This document shows positions 13,561 through 26,449 of a stretch of DNA of 64,000 nucleotides, piece after piece; the first letter of the stretch is position 1; every line of letters begins with the position of its first letter. Source of the DNA: Vanilla planifolia (lineage: Eukaryota > Streptophyta > Magnoliopsida > Asparagales > Orchidaceae); assembly GCA_023846275.1 (NCBI GenBank), contig CM043877.1:19264607-19328606 (forward strand), given 5' to 3'. A program made the translations under genes and the position numbers. The notes under the pieces were generated by a model. That model had not been told where the DNA came from. It saw only the letters and a program-made list of their open reading frames with translations, and did not search any database.

Positions 13561-13946
13561 AGTAAATATATATTTTATTTTTATATAAATTTATTAATTC
13601 TAAAAGGCCATTATGTCTTAATCGATGAGAGGCACTGAACAGTTATTATAAATCTATAAAATTTTATTTTAAATAATTTAATGCATATTAAATCTTTTTC
13701 CATTTATTACTAATTAAAACGAAATTTAAAAGTTATTTTGAAATTATGTTTTTTATTTTATATAAATAAAAATGAGAAAGCTATACGTTTTTGTACGGCT
13801 TGTTGTGCTTCAACATTTTTTTCTAAGGTTAAAAAAGCAAAAAATAAATAAACAAATTCCTAAGGATCATGAAGATTGCCGCAGGTCGGCGATCATCCTG
13901 AATTGCACAGTGCAGCATAGCGGAGCCGTCTTGGAGCGGTGAGGAA
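13561..13946 (+). promoter_or_regulatory. Promoter and 5'UTR region of the coiled-coil gene
   Basis: Composition shifts from AT-rich to GC-richer at about 13870, marking the probable 5'UTR. An A/T-rich AAATAAATAAAC stretch near 13839 could serve as a TATA-like element. The start ATG at 13947 is preceded by GAGGAA and followed by G, a good plant initiation context. The exact transcription start cannot be read from sequence. Confidence 0.4.
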
Positions 13947-16900
13947 ATGGGTGATAAGCAGAAAGAGAAGGGGGGAGGGGAGAGGTGGAAGGCGGCAATC
14001 CTAAACTTGTCGGAGATGAGTGCGAACCTGGAATCGCTGCAGAAGATCCTATCTAAGAAGGCCGTTTTCGTGGACGAAGAGACCTTCTCAAAGGCATCCC
14101 TCATCACCGAGCAGGCCAGAAACATCAAGGTTTGCTTTTATCTCGGTACTCTTCCCCAAACCCCTACAGACGCACAGACACACTTATTGCTCCATGGAAC
14201 TTTAGCAGGATTTTTTGGGGTCTAACACTTTGTTTAGAATGACCATTATTTGAATGTATTGTTTGACTTATTGTTGTAGCAGCATCGATTTAGGACAAAC
14301 ACTTAAGTCTTTACGCACTCAAATCACCAGGTGGTCGTAAATTTTGACTAGGGTCGAAATAAATGGGTCCAGCATACATATGGATCTTCATCATTCAACG
14401 TTCTGAAAGCTTGCAAAAAGCTAATAAATCCAGGTTTAAATCCAACACTCCAGAGACTTGGGGGATGTAAATAATTTCATGAATTGGCAAGAGAGATGTT
14501 GAATTCACGGTTTATCATGATCCAGCAAAGTTTTGTCAAGTTCTAAGTAATGCCAATCTCAATCAAGAGAATGCAAAATACCACAATGGCAGTAGAAAGT
14601 AATTGTCTAAAAAATTTCAGGAAGTGATGACAGCAAATTCAAAACTGTGAATCCAATATGAAATTAAGGGAATAGAAAATACAATGCAAAAGTTCTTTTC
14701 ACTCCATGGCAATTTTTTTGTTCCTTTGAGTATCCTCATAGTTACCAAAAATGGCATCAACTTCATAATTCAGTAATCATCGACTAGGATATTAATGTAG
14801 CTAGAGCATCAATTTATGGTCTTAAAAAGAAAAAGGATAAAAAAAAAATCTCTCAGATCAAGCTTGAATTGGAATCAGTGTACTGTTTGTCTGAGGTTAA
14901 TATTTAGCAAAATTCTGAAAGCATTTTGGGCCAAGGTGCTTTCACATGCAAATGAATTTGGCATGTACAGAGTGATAGTTATGCTTTTAAATTTATTATG
15001 CAGCTCATGTTAACTTAAAGAGTGTGCTTCCTTTGTAAACCATACATTGGCTAAATTGTATTAAATGATTCCTGATGCACTTATGTTTTATGTATGATGC
15101 ATCCTAGTCTCTTAACAAACTCCTATCTGGATTCTCAGGCCTATTATTTGAACTTGTTACATATAATTGGTGTACACCACTGTAATTGGGCTGAACTTAG
15201 AAATGAATGCCTTGCAAAGTAGAAAGCATCATGACTGGTTGGATTTTTATAAACCAAATAATAGTTTGTAGGTTCTAATTGTTGATCATAGGAGACAATG
15301 CTATAATTTTAGGGACCTCCCTTTTATCGTTCTACTATTCCTGACTTGTATTACTAATTACAATAAGGCTAGCACAAGATATAAGTTCAGGTAAAATCAG
15401 TGCTTTAATCATGGTTTTGATCCCAAAGGTCATCTCTTGTTATGCTTTATTTTTTTATGTGCTAGAATATAAGGAGTTATGCTTGCTGAGTATCAAGGAA
15501 GGTTTATTTAATGGAGGGCTCATGATATTCATATTGCACTTTGTGGAAAGACAAATATCATGAGACAACAACTAATATTATAAAGACAAATATGATAAGA
15601 TAACTAAACCACTCTTGATGTTTCATAGTGTTTCTCTTATAGAAGATTATTTCCTACTTCATATGAAAGATTATTCAAGAATTTTCCACATTTTTACATT
15701 CAAAGCTGCCTTGTACAATTCTTGTGGCATGAAGCATATGTCTTGAAGGGATTTGTTGAGTGGAATATGGATCATTGAATCCCTCTTGAAGGTTACAACC
15801 TCTATGCAAAATATGGTGCTTCTCCCATTTGTTGCATGAATCATCTAACATTTTAATGAATATGATTGTATGATAATTGTTCCTATTAAGTTCACTCTTT
15901 GAAATTAGAATATGCAAGATGGATAGAACTTCTTGAATTTTTTTATAGATTTAGTAATAGAAACTCTTCAAATTTTGCATAAATGGTATGATAATGAGTC
16001 AGATGATCATTGAAGGTGCAAATTGATGTTGATTATAAATGTGTATATTTCTTTTGGGTTACAGTAATCTAGGGCAAACTCATTTTCATTAATAGGCTTA
16101 AGATAGCTTAGCAGTATGTCCTTTTTGAGCTTCAACCTTATGTCTTGTCAAACTTACCAACCTTGACATTGTGTAATGCCTTGATGATGATATTTTTTTG
16201 ACGTTAATATCATATATCCTTTGGTAGCTCAAACCTTCCACTTCCAACAAGTCGATTGTAATGTTGCACATCATCTTTAGCCAACTAAAGTTCCATTTCC
16301 ACAAAGTTCATTGCCAAGGTTTGGGGGTTATGGGGTTTATTTCATATCAACTTGGCATATGTAAGTCCAAGATTATTTTAACTTCATAGAAGGGAGTTTT
16401 TTGTCTTTTTCTTATTTCATCAACTTTCAAGGATTAGATAACCTTATCTATTTGAAATTATCTTCTTTGCTCTCTTTGCTTTCATGATTATTAGGTTTTT
16501 CTTATGAATTTATCCTAGCTTTTGTTTGATGATTCTTGCCTAGGATGCTTGTCAAGCTTCTTGTATGAGGGAGTGTCATTAAGCAATAGACATTATTTAT
16601 CACTAGCATCTATCATTGATTGTTGCTTTTCTTCTATTCCTGTGTTGAAGTTCTAGGCATTAGACTTTGTAAGATCTTGTCTTTGGTGAATGATTATTTT
16701 AGATCTCCTTTTGACCCATTGCAAGGACATGATAATGACTAAATAGCAATGAAATTTTGCATTAACATGATCATTTAGAGATTTTTTCAAGCATAAATTG
16801 CTTTATTTTTCAAAGAGTATATTGTTAAGATATGCACATTGTAATTTATTTATTGAAAATTTTGTTATTAGCTTTTATTTCATTTCAATCATAGTGGTAA

Positions 16901-19900
16901 CTTGTGCCTTTTTTTTGTCTTGCTTATATTGTTGTTTATATGCATTTTGCTATTATTTATTTTTGGTAGACCTATGGTTCTAGTTCAATAATGTGAGGTG
17001 ATATAGTGATATATCATAGTATTTGGTGGATGGTTATTATTGATTGGTTAGTTTCTCTTTAGTTTCCTATTTTCTATTCTCATTTGATTTATTTTTTATC
17101 TAGGGCTAGATCCTCATTTTGAAGAGGTGAACTAAATCTAGATGAAATATTAACTTAAAAGAACTTATTTAGTTAAGAATTGATAAGAAAAGGAACATGG
17201 ATTTTTGAACAAATTCATCTATCTATACTAAGAGGTGAAAAAATTATTGTATATCAAATAATTCAAATTTTGTTTGTCAATAAGCTGAAACAAGAAGTAA
17301 ATGGAAATCTAGAATAAGATGACATTTTGATTTTCTTGTTCTCGAAAATCTTTTATGAAATCTTTTATACATGAAAATAGGAATGTGGAATCATTTACAC
17401 AAGAAGAATAGACAACCTATGGTATCGTTTGAAATAAATATGAACCATATATTAGCAATAAATCATTTATGTAAACATACTAAAACAATTACTGTTATTG
17501 GTATCAAACCAATATCGATTCATAGTAGCTAAATCTTCTAATCAATAATATTGCCAAAGAAACAATTTGAATTTCCCTAAATTTTTTGTGTCTATATTAA
17601 TATGCTTGTCCTCGTTCCAAAATTGTCCGCAATTTCTTATTTTGTTTTCATTGCAAAATATTGAATTTTTGTCCAAAACATTACAATTTTGAGAATTGAA
17701 ACAAATTCAAATTTGAAAGAATAGCCATCATAGGATGTGGAGTTGATCTTGATCTATAGAATATGGGATGCCATTGTATTTTAGAGAGGTGTTGAAGAGA
17801 TGTTGCTCACTCCTTGAGAACTTTTATGTCAAAGTGCATTATTTTGTTAGTGTTTTATTTGATTCTTTGGTCTTTATGTTCTATGTTTTTGTACGTAAAA
17901 TAGTCATGGAATATGTTAAGTGAAAAATCTATTCTTTTGTATAGCCCACCACTTTCAAAGATGCTTTCTTTTACTCATATATGTGATGACAAAAGAGTGA
18001 ATAATATTAGATCTAAATTGCTTACTTTAAATTGGGTGTTGAATAACTGATACTTGGCCTTATTTTCTTGAGAGACCATTCAAGGATGATATTTGACTGG
18101 GTAAATGATATCATCATTGCATCTATGTTTTCTTGAGAGAAACCATATTTTCATAGGTAAGGGGTGTGTGTGTGTGTGTTGGGGAAGGGCCAATCACCCA
18201 TAAACTCACGATTGGGATACTCGAGGTGTATTGGTACTTGTTTCCCTAGGATGATAGTCGGCAAATATTCTAGAAGTGGTCATTGGATTTTGACGCAATT
18301 GGTTCTAATAATGACTTGGTTAAATAATATTGTTATTGCACATCAACCTGTTACATTTGAATGTCAATTGACATCCATGTACACATTTACACATCTATAA
18401 AAGATTCAAATGTCTTTGGAAAGTAGGATTTTCCTTAGTCATTGCCCCTCAATCCAAAGAGAGATATAGAGTTTAAAATATGGATTTTAATATGGAAATG
18501 AAGATTCATATAGAACAAACGAAGCAATGTCTATGTAACTGCCATTAATGTTATGTTATGGAAGCATTGAATTAATCAGTAATTTATGGATGAGCAACAT
18601 TTAATATTTATCAGTAGATGTATCTTGAAGGGCATAAATATTACAAACATAGACATCTACAGAGTGCTAGGTGACAACATTTCATGGCTTCTAAAAAGTT
18701 GTTATATTGCAAACATGTAGAATTGAGATATATTTTGCTTGTTAATGCATTTTTTAGTTAGGTTTTGGACATGTGGCAATTTTTTGGACACATATACAGA
18801 CAAAAGGATGGTTGAAGGATAACTTGAAGGATAATGAGTTTGCACTTAGTGAAGACCTTGTGTTTTCTTTCTTCCCTTTGAAGTTATTGTGTTTTGTTTT
18901 GTGAGAGTTATTGTTCATGGTAATTAAGGTAAAGCTTTGAGATAAGATTTTTTTCTTTCAAGTTTGAGTGAAGATCTTCTAGGGTGTGGTAGTGATTTTT
19001 CTAGATTTGAGTTTTCATATAAATCTTTTTGTTCTTTGCTTTGTTGTTCATTTCAACTTTGCATTGAATATTTTGTTATATAGGGTGATGAATGGTTTAG
19101 TTATATATATACTTGAATATAAAAGGTTAATTTTGGTGATTATCCTGAGGTTTTTTGTAACCCAAGTGGTATTTGTGGCATTGCATCTCTCAACAAAGAG
19201 GAGGCCAAGAGAAGCTATAAAAAAGTGGATTTGTTTGCCACTATATAACTTCTTTCCTAGTTGCTTCCAACCTGTCAAAACAGAATTTGTTTAGTGATTC
19301 AAGGGACATTTTTGTTGTTCAATAGTGTAGCACGAGTACTCTTATTTTCTATTGTTCTTTGCTTGTTTTTGCTCCTTTTTGCAATTCTTTAGTAGTGCTT
19401 TGCTTCAACATAAACCCTTCATCAACAATGTGCTTCTTGGGATTTTGACCAGGCTCTTGAACAGAGGGTAGAAACTTTGGAACGGGAGCTGGATGCTGCA
19501 ATATCTTCAGCAGCTCGTGCTCGCTCAGAGAAAAGATTGGCCGAGGCAGCTCAGCGGGCTGCTGAATTGTGCACCCAGAATGTCACCAAAGAGCTGGAAA
19601 ACACAACAAGTATGCCTATCATCCATCTATGTCTTTGTATGCCTTGTCTTCTAGAGATATTCTGGATATGCTACACAATCTTCAAAAATTCCTTATTTTG
19701 GGTGCCTTTCTCTCCTTGGTACCTTTTTTTTTGTTGTTTTTTTGTATTTTTTGAGGTTTAGGCCAAGGTGATCTTATTCCAAAATAGTGCAAGCTTTGGG
19801 CCATGCTAGCTTCAGGCTTGAGATACTCATTCATTGTTCTTATCATTTCCAACCAACTAGTGCATGGAAAATGTGGAGGAATGAAAGTTGAAAACCATCT

Positions 19901-21327
19901 GATAAAACTGATTCTTTCGATAAAAGGTGATCAAACTGCACGACACTTTAGTAGGACGAACTTGATGTTGCGTAATAAACTTAGGTTTTTGTTTTGGTAT
20001 TTCTGTTGCGGAAGAACCACGTGACCTGAAACACAATAACTTAAAACAAAAAGCTCTATTGAAATACTTCAGAATTAGAGTGTGGTTTTTGAGAATCACA
20101 AATAGTTGGTTATGTTGGTGGAATCTCGTCCTTAAATGTAAAATGTCCTCATACTACAGAAAAGACTATTATTTATCATGAAGTAATTAGCCTTCATTAC
20201 TAAGAAAGAAAATTATCATTGCATCTCTATAAATTTATTAGAGTTCAGGTCAGGCAAACTTCCAATTTTAAAGTTATGATAAAACCTTGATTATGCTCAG
20301 CAAATTTCTTAGTCCCAGCAGTCTTGATACATTACATTTATTTCTTATGTGCTAAACCTGTGCCCTGGTGATCTGTCTTCTCAGTGCCATTGCTGGCAAA
20401 ATGTTTCCCTCCACCATCCAAATACATCCATCAAGAAATACATTGATCATGCAAAAGAAATTGAAAGGGAGCATTAGCATTTGTATATTTGACTCTATTT
20501 GTTGCCCTCACGTTGAAAGTTATTTTTGAATTCTTGTTGTATTCTTTGGCATCACTTTGTTGTGGTTCCAGTTGCAATTTTACCAGAGTTCGCTTGAAAA
20601 AATCTTCTTGGCTGAAAATATGACATCCAACATTTTCTCCCTTGGTTTGTTTTCTTTTGAAATGGTACACAATAAAAAATTGAACTACATTTTGGAAAGA
20701 CGGTGGAGCTAAATACAAAAGCTAGATTTTATACTGTCTGTTTAGCTTGAAATCTGCCAGTGGTTTGGAAAGAAAAGATTGGGAGATGGTGGAGTTTGTT
20801 GGCATTTAGACTAAGTTGCTGTTATTGGCTTCTGGCATGAGAGTTGCATAGGTAATTGAAGAATACTTTTGGTGGCTGTCAATTAAATATTAAAAATAAA
20901 TCTTTGTTTAGAGGTTATTTTCCATTATATTTACGTTCATGAATGTGTAAGCAAATGCAGATTCAAGAATATAGATATTTTATTCTTTTTTTAATCCTTT
21001 TCAAACAAAGAAATAGTATGATTTTTTAAGCTAAAGGATTTTCAGAATAGGTGAATTTTCATATTATTAGATGTTAGAAGGGAGAAAAAAGGTTTTGCCA
21101 TTTCTTTTCTTCTATGTTCTTTAGATTCCTAAGTAGATGGTTTTGGAATTTTACTTGACAAGGGTGAATTCATCATTGATGTCTTAATTTCAGAGGTGTT
21201 CGAGCTACATATGGAAGAGTTGCGTGCAAAGCAAGAGGAGATCTCAAAGAAAGATAAGGACATCAAATTATTGGAGGCTATAATACAAACACTTAGTAGA
21301 AATGGCTCACGTAATTCAGATGACTAA
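13947..21327 (+). CDS. Small conserved plant coiled-coil protein (157 aa, three exons)
   Basis: The exons are 13947-14129, 19453-19609 and 21194-21327. They join at GT-AG introns of 5.3 kb and 1.6 kb and total 474 nt. The protein starts [17 protein letters not shown]. From about residue 25 to 148 it is almost entirely charged alpha helix with heptad-like leucines, e.g. [16 protein letters not shown] at 62-77, an Ala/Arg-rich stretch at 78-98 and the C-terminal [15 protein letters not shown]. There is no signal peptide, membrane segment or catalytic motif. I believe it belongs to a small plant-specific coiled-coil family but cannot name it, and no function should be inferred beyond likely protein-protein contact. 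Exon 1 is GC-rich; exons 2 and 3 are closer to the genome average. Splice phases (0, then 1) keep the frame and the joined protein is smooth, so the gene looks intact. Other reading frames over exon 1 are shadows. Confidence 0.85.
14130..19452 (+). other. Intron 1 of the coiled-coil gene (5.3 kb)
   Basis: It begins GTTTGC and ends TTGACCAG. Most of it is T-rich, ordinary plant intron sequence. The 15500-18400 portion has mixed composition and probably contains old insertions, but no domain or terminal repeat could be recognised. A (GT)n microsatellite lies near 18164-18180 and a small perfect hairpin (ATTGGT-N5-ACCAAT) at 17497-17513. Open frames inside it are short and match nothing I know. 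Confidence 0.6.
19610..21193 (+). other. Intron 2 of the coiled-coil gene (1.6 kb)
   Basis: It begins GTATGCC and ends TAATTTCAG. The G/A split at the junction (exon 2 ends with one base of a lysine codon, exon 3 supplies AG) restores the reading frame. No internal feature is recognised. Reading frames seen on both strands here are short and unremarkable. Confidence 0.7.
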
Positions 21328-22500
21328 ATTTCAACCTGCATGTTTAGTTTGGAATCTATGTATTTACCAAATTGTTGTTGGTGAAAAAGATTTATTCATG
21401 CATGAAAACTGAGTTACTACTGTCATGTAGCCCAATGCTATGAAAGCTTTGTGTGGTTTTGAGGGAAGGGTTAGCCCAAAGGGTTTATTATGCGTAGTTT
21501 TACTCTGTTTTTTGTCATATGCCATTTTGGTTACTTGAGCACGTGACCTATGACCCAGAGGATCCATCTCTCACATCTCTCTTGGGGCATTGATTGGGAA
21601 ATGAACATTGAAAAGGTGGATAGCCTTTACTAAATTGTAAACTATTAGATGAATTATCTAATAACACATTTTCATAGCCCATGCATGTAAGTTGATTGGC
21701 GTAGCAAAGCCCAGATCACTTAGCGGAATTTTTCTTCTGTTGCAGATGCATTCTTATCAAATTACCAGTTCTTTATATTAGCTTGCCCATTTGTGAAGTT
21801 TTTGTTATGTTCGACATATGTTTTTTGAAGTTTAAGACTAAGAGCGAAAATGTTTGCTAGTTGCTTCAAGCCAGAAGCTCGTAGTTTTGTGATCAGTGCC
21901 GTTTCAGCTAACATCCTTAGATATTCTGCTCCTAAAATTGTCCCTTTTCAGATGTGATTGGCAATTACATGTTAAAAACCACAATGATAGGTTATAATAT
22001 AGTACAATATCATTTCCACGACTGCAATGTACTGTTGATAAATCATAGTTCTGCTTCATCAAAGGATTTAAGGCATGATTGTTGAAGTTTGTTTGTGTGA
22101 ACCTATGAACTGCTTCAATCTTTTGAAAAAACCGCCAAAGCCTAAGGATGCTAAGTCACTAAACCCAAGAGAAAATATCACCACTCCTTTGGTTGGGCCT
22201 TCATTTTCTTTTTGTTTTATGTTCTCTTCTTCCTCATCTCTGCCGACCTTCACGGTGTATGATGGCCATTCCTTTTATTTTGTTCTCTCAATGTTAACGA
22301 TTTTCTTCACAATGGCTAAATGGCAATTCTTTTCCCTTCTCTGTGTGGTTTGTCAAATTCCTCTTTTTGTGCTTAGTTTATTCCAAGGTATTATGTTGAA
22401 TACGTAATTTCATGTCCCAAGGCCATCGTGATAGTATATTTTTACAACACTACTACGATTTCTTGGTTTATTGATTGTTGAGCATATCTTTTTGGCTTTT
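21328..22500 (+). other. 3'UTR and downstream flank of the coiled-coil gene
   Basis: Sequence after the stop has moderate GC and no repeat character for about 600 bp, consistent with a 3'UTR. The polyadenylation site cannot be fixed. A 110-codon open frame at 22075-22407 shows no recognisable domain and is not called as a gene. Confidence 0.4.
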
Positions 22501-22894
22501 GTTGATGCTAGAAAGTGATTTCAATGTGTGTGCAAATGTAGGTTCCACATACACAATTGGACGTGGTGGAACTCAGATTTGCCTAATAGGGCAACACAAG
22601 TTCATCTGGGTTGATGATGGGAGGAGAAAGGGGTGTTGGTAACATGACCTCCTCCCTTGAGGGATATTTGGTAGAGGTCAGATTAATTGTTATGTTACAA
22701 AGAAATTAGACTATATTGGAGGTAGTGGATTCCTTCCCTCTCTTCTTATACTCTTCATTTGTGTTTTTCTTCTTATTCATGCTTTACTTTGGGACCTTAA
22801 GGGAGCTTTTACAAGCAAAAGCTTCCAAATCAATTCTTATGATTTGATTACGATTAAACTATTTGGGTGGCTGGATTTGACAAAGTTACAAACA

Positions 22895-23203
22895 AATTGA
22901 GCGATGGAGTCATGCATTTAATGTGCCAACTAGTGGATTAATAGTTAAAACAACTGAGTTGGAAAAGTGGTCTTGCTTGAATAGGTCGAGTTAGTGGGCG
23001 ATTTGGTTCAATTGGTTAGATCAGAGAACAGGATTGATCCTGTCGCTTGTCAAGGCATCAAGCACCTTGGGTGAGGTGAGGAGATGACGTTTAGATTGAT
23101 GCTGTTTAGGGATCATTGTAGGGGAAACACTTTGAGGGCCTTTGCCAATCTAAGTAGCTTTTAACTGAGGAGCGAAGGGAACTTGAGTAGGTGTTGTCAT
23201 ACC
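22895..23203 (+). repeat. About 300-bp tandem repeat unit, copy 1
   Basis: It aligns with 25714-26015. Shared blocks include AGTTGGAAAAGT, the GGATTG/GTGATCAAT block, CCTTTGCCAA..AAGTAG and GAGTGAAGGAAACTT-like wording (GAGCGAAGGGAACTT here). The two units were probably adjacent before a 2.5-kb insertion separated them. Confidence 0.6.
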
Positions 23204-25713
23204 TTGCTTGACCTACAACCCAATCAAATATAAACCATCATGAAAATTGGTATGAATTAAACTATAACATAAGATTGAGGATACCTAAAACTATTTAACA
23301 CGTCATGATGATGATAAAACATCAATTCCAAAAGACATTTCCAGCCATAAAAATCAGATCAAGCCAAAAACCAATAGTTATGCACATTCAAAGTGCAAAA
23401 TTTAATACAAATATATACATCTATATATATTTCTAAAAGATGTTATGTATAATAAATACAGCTACGTACTATCTTCTTAAAGATATAATACCTTACAAGA
23501 ACATCACAAAACACACCACAATTCTATTAAACTTCTATTATCTATCAATTAGTTCTCTTAACTCCTCATGTGCTTAAAACATGACATTTAATGGAAGTAA
23601 TAAACTTCATGTAACTCAATAAGTAAATTATTATTTATGAACATCAATAATGAATAAATTGTGATACAATGATTACTCATAATAATGAAGTGATAACAAA
23701 AAATGACATATGTGCAGCAAATATAGAAGAAACATTATGAGCATATAATCAAAACTAATTTGTATATATGAATTATACGATCATACAAAAGTACGCATAG
23801 ATGTAGAATTATGATTATATCCATTTCTTAAACATATTTATATTCATGTTTTTCATGTCACTTGTCACTCAATTTGCTTTTTTCATTCTCATGCTTCTTA
23901 TATTGTACATATATTTCATATTTCTCGTATTCATAGGAGCTCTAGTTTTTCTAAAGACCATTATTCTAACACTATGAGATCCCATCACATTTTATATCAT
24001 ATCATCTTGCATCTCATCATATCATATAAATCGTAGCTCGTAAGTAGGTCATAGTCTACTAGAAATAGATTTCCAATAGATGTGTAGTTGTTATGAACCA
24101 TGTACCTTGTGTGTGTCATGACTTATATTTTTCTTGATTGGCAACGCATCACATTTGGACCAATAGTCCTTCTCAACCCCACATTTTGTGTTCCTGATGA
24201 CTTATATCTTATCAAATGTACTTATAGTCCTCGTCAACCCACACTATGTGCATGTCTACTTTTGTTTGATTAATATGAACTTTTAGTCCTTATTAACCCT
24301 ACATTATGTATGTACGAGATGACTTTTATTTGATCTATTAATTGTACCATATTGTATGGGCTTGTAGTTCTTGTCAACCCCACATCTTATACGTGCAACA
24401 ACTCATATTTTTCATCTCCAATCATCAAGCCCATAGCAATAATGGATTGTATTTGTTGGAGATAATATCTTTGGAAAAACAATTTATCCTTTTTTTTAAT
24501 GTCATATCATAGGTCATATGATCATAGCTAAGATTTTCAAAATAATGTCATTCGGTTGATGAGAAAGAAAAAGGGATATAGAAAATTCACATGGTTGAAA
24601 TATAAGTAGCTACTTTTGAAGTAATAAAACGAATAACAACGTAGGAGTGAGAGTTAGAGTCAAAAAAAAGATTCCTAGCCTAAGTCATATCATGAGTTTA
24701 TTTCATATATCATACCATATTTTTATGTCACATCATTTTGCATATGATTTTATTTCTTTTTTTTTTTTCCTATTTTTAATCTTTTTCTTTTATCTTTTAT
24801 CTTTTATCAATTTTCTTCTTTTATATTAGGATATATACATTCTAATCAAAATGTATTACCTAAATGCATATGATTTAGCTTCATTGCATATGAAAAATAA
24901 TACTTGTATCATATTGCACATTATTAGAATATGTATTTGAATAAAAAATGATACCATGTGTTCATGCTCTTGTCAATGCATTATTCAAGATAAATATCAG
25001 TAATGTATTTATGTAATAGTTACATTAATTTATTTATCTTGAGATTAATTTTTGATCCAATTTCTCATTTCTTGTGACTTATAACACATAACAATCATGT
25101 TCAATTCAATTACATTGTATCTATTTGATCAATTATAATAAGCTTAATTAGTCATTCCCAAAATCTCATTAATTTTTTTAGTTTGCTCCATTGCGAAATA
25201 CCCAAAACTACTGCTCAGAGCAACAACTCCTCTTTCTCCAGACAATTGCTTGCTGCAACTTCGTCCTCTTGGCAAAATTTCCTCTAGCCTCTGCTGCTCT
25301 CTTTTTTACTGCCTAAAACTTTTCTATCCGATTCCTTCGTGCACAAGGCAGCAGTCGGCTCAATACTTATCCAAATTCCCTTAAGCTATAAGCTTTTCTC
25401 TCTTTCCCTTAAACCTCAGTCGGATCAAGATGAATAAATCCTAAAATCAAATAAAGCAAATTTAACTCTTAATCTCCTTTAAATTTCGACACTAAACCAA
25501 AAATTTGTTTAAGTTCCAAAAATTACAAATCATCATTGTTTTTCTTTTATTAAGCTCTCATTATATATATTTTCCTTTTTGAAATCCAAAGTATTTTATA
25601 AGTTGATTTATTTTTTAAGATCCTATCAATTTTTAATATTTTATTTTCTTTAATATCAAAATCATAATGTTAATATTTAAAGCTTAATTTTTTAATGTTA
25701 TAAGTGCTTTACC
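23203..25713. mobile_element. Solo-LTR-like insertion, probably Ty3/gypsy
   Basis: The insertion interrupts an array of about 300-bp repeats. Both edges carry TACCT(T): left at about 23197-23202 and right at about 25712-25717, consistent with a 5-6 bp target-site duplication. The left end begins TGCTTGACC. The body is AT-rich with internal subrepeats at 24165-24400 and a pyrimidine-rich block at 25200-25420. No coding domains are present, so a solo LTR is the simplest reading. It is old. A non-LTR origin is not excluded, because the right end does not show the expected CA. Confidence 0.45.
24165..24400 (+). repeat. Degenerate tandem subrepeats (about 60-80 bp, four copies)
   Basis: The block AGTCCTTNTCAACCC-CACAT recurs at about 24165, 24226, 24284 and 24366, with spacings of 61, 58 and 82 bp. 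Copies are well diverged outside the core. Such subrepeats are common in plant Ty3/gypsy LTRs. Confidence 0.75.
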
Positions 25714-26070
25714 TTAGATCATTTAGGGTGAGACTAAGGAGTGGCAATAAGAATTGATGCCAATTGGCATAATAATGGTTAAAAATAAGAAAGATCAGTT
25801 GGAAAAGTAGTGTTACTTATGGTGGTCAAGATGGTGGGTTGTCCAATTGAAGGGAGTTCAACTAGCTATATTAGAGAATGTGATCAATCATTTTGCCTAT
25901 TAGGACATGAAGTATCTTGATTTGGTTGAGGAGACGAGTTTTATGAGGTTAAGGCCCTTTGCCAAACCAAGTAGATCTAAATTGAAGAGTGAAGGAAACT
26001 TAGGCATGGGTTTGTCTTATATTATTTGAGGTGAAGCTAGAAAGTGGCAATGGGAGATGCAAGCAATATA
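25714..26070 (+). repeat. About 300-bp tandem repeat unit, copy 2 and start of copy 3
   Basis: The unit opens with GGTGAG..TAAGGAGTGGCAAT near 25728. A similar opening (GGTGAAGCTAGAAAGTGGCAAT) recurs at about 26030, giving a period near 300 bp. With copy 1 on the far side of the insertion this makes a short direct array of unknown origin. Confidence 0.55.
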
Positions 26071-26449
26071 GTTGATATAGCACAAATTAGACTTTTACTA
26101 GGGTTTAATTTAGAACTCATAATACTAGAAAAGTTTAATAGATTATTAGAGAATATTAAAAGAGATCATAAACTACTTAAGGTTATGTGATGTGTGTAAC
26201 ATTTTTATAATTATTCAAAGATTATTATCCAAAATTATAGTATAGATTATTAAATAGAATAAGTGACATGTTAAACATTAAGCTTAAAGTTCTACTGAGT
26301 AGTTTTATCACATCTAATTTTACATATAAAATATAGAATTTAAGATAAACTCTATGTAGAGTATTTCAATAGAAGAAAACGTAATTTTAATTTTAGATTA
26401 CTACCTAAAAAATAAATGTTGTTGAAAATGTTCATTTTTTGGCAAAAAT

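Noticed and set aside
14020-14205. Second plus-strand frame over exon 1 of the coiled-coil gene
   Set aside because: Shadow frame. The frame from 13947 splices smoothly into exons 2 and 3, this one does not.
17497-17513. ATTGGTATCAAACCAAT as a primer-binding site
   Set aside because: It is a small perfect hairpin in intron 1 without an adjacent LTR or internal region. The resemblance to TGGTATCA is partial and probably chance.
22075-22407. Plus-strand open frame of 110 codons downstream of the coiled-coil gene
   Set aside because: No domain, ordinary AT-rich composition with a hydrophobic run from T-rich DNA, and an overlapping open frame on the other strand. Not supported as a gene.
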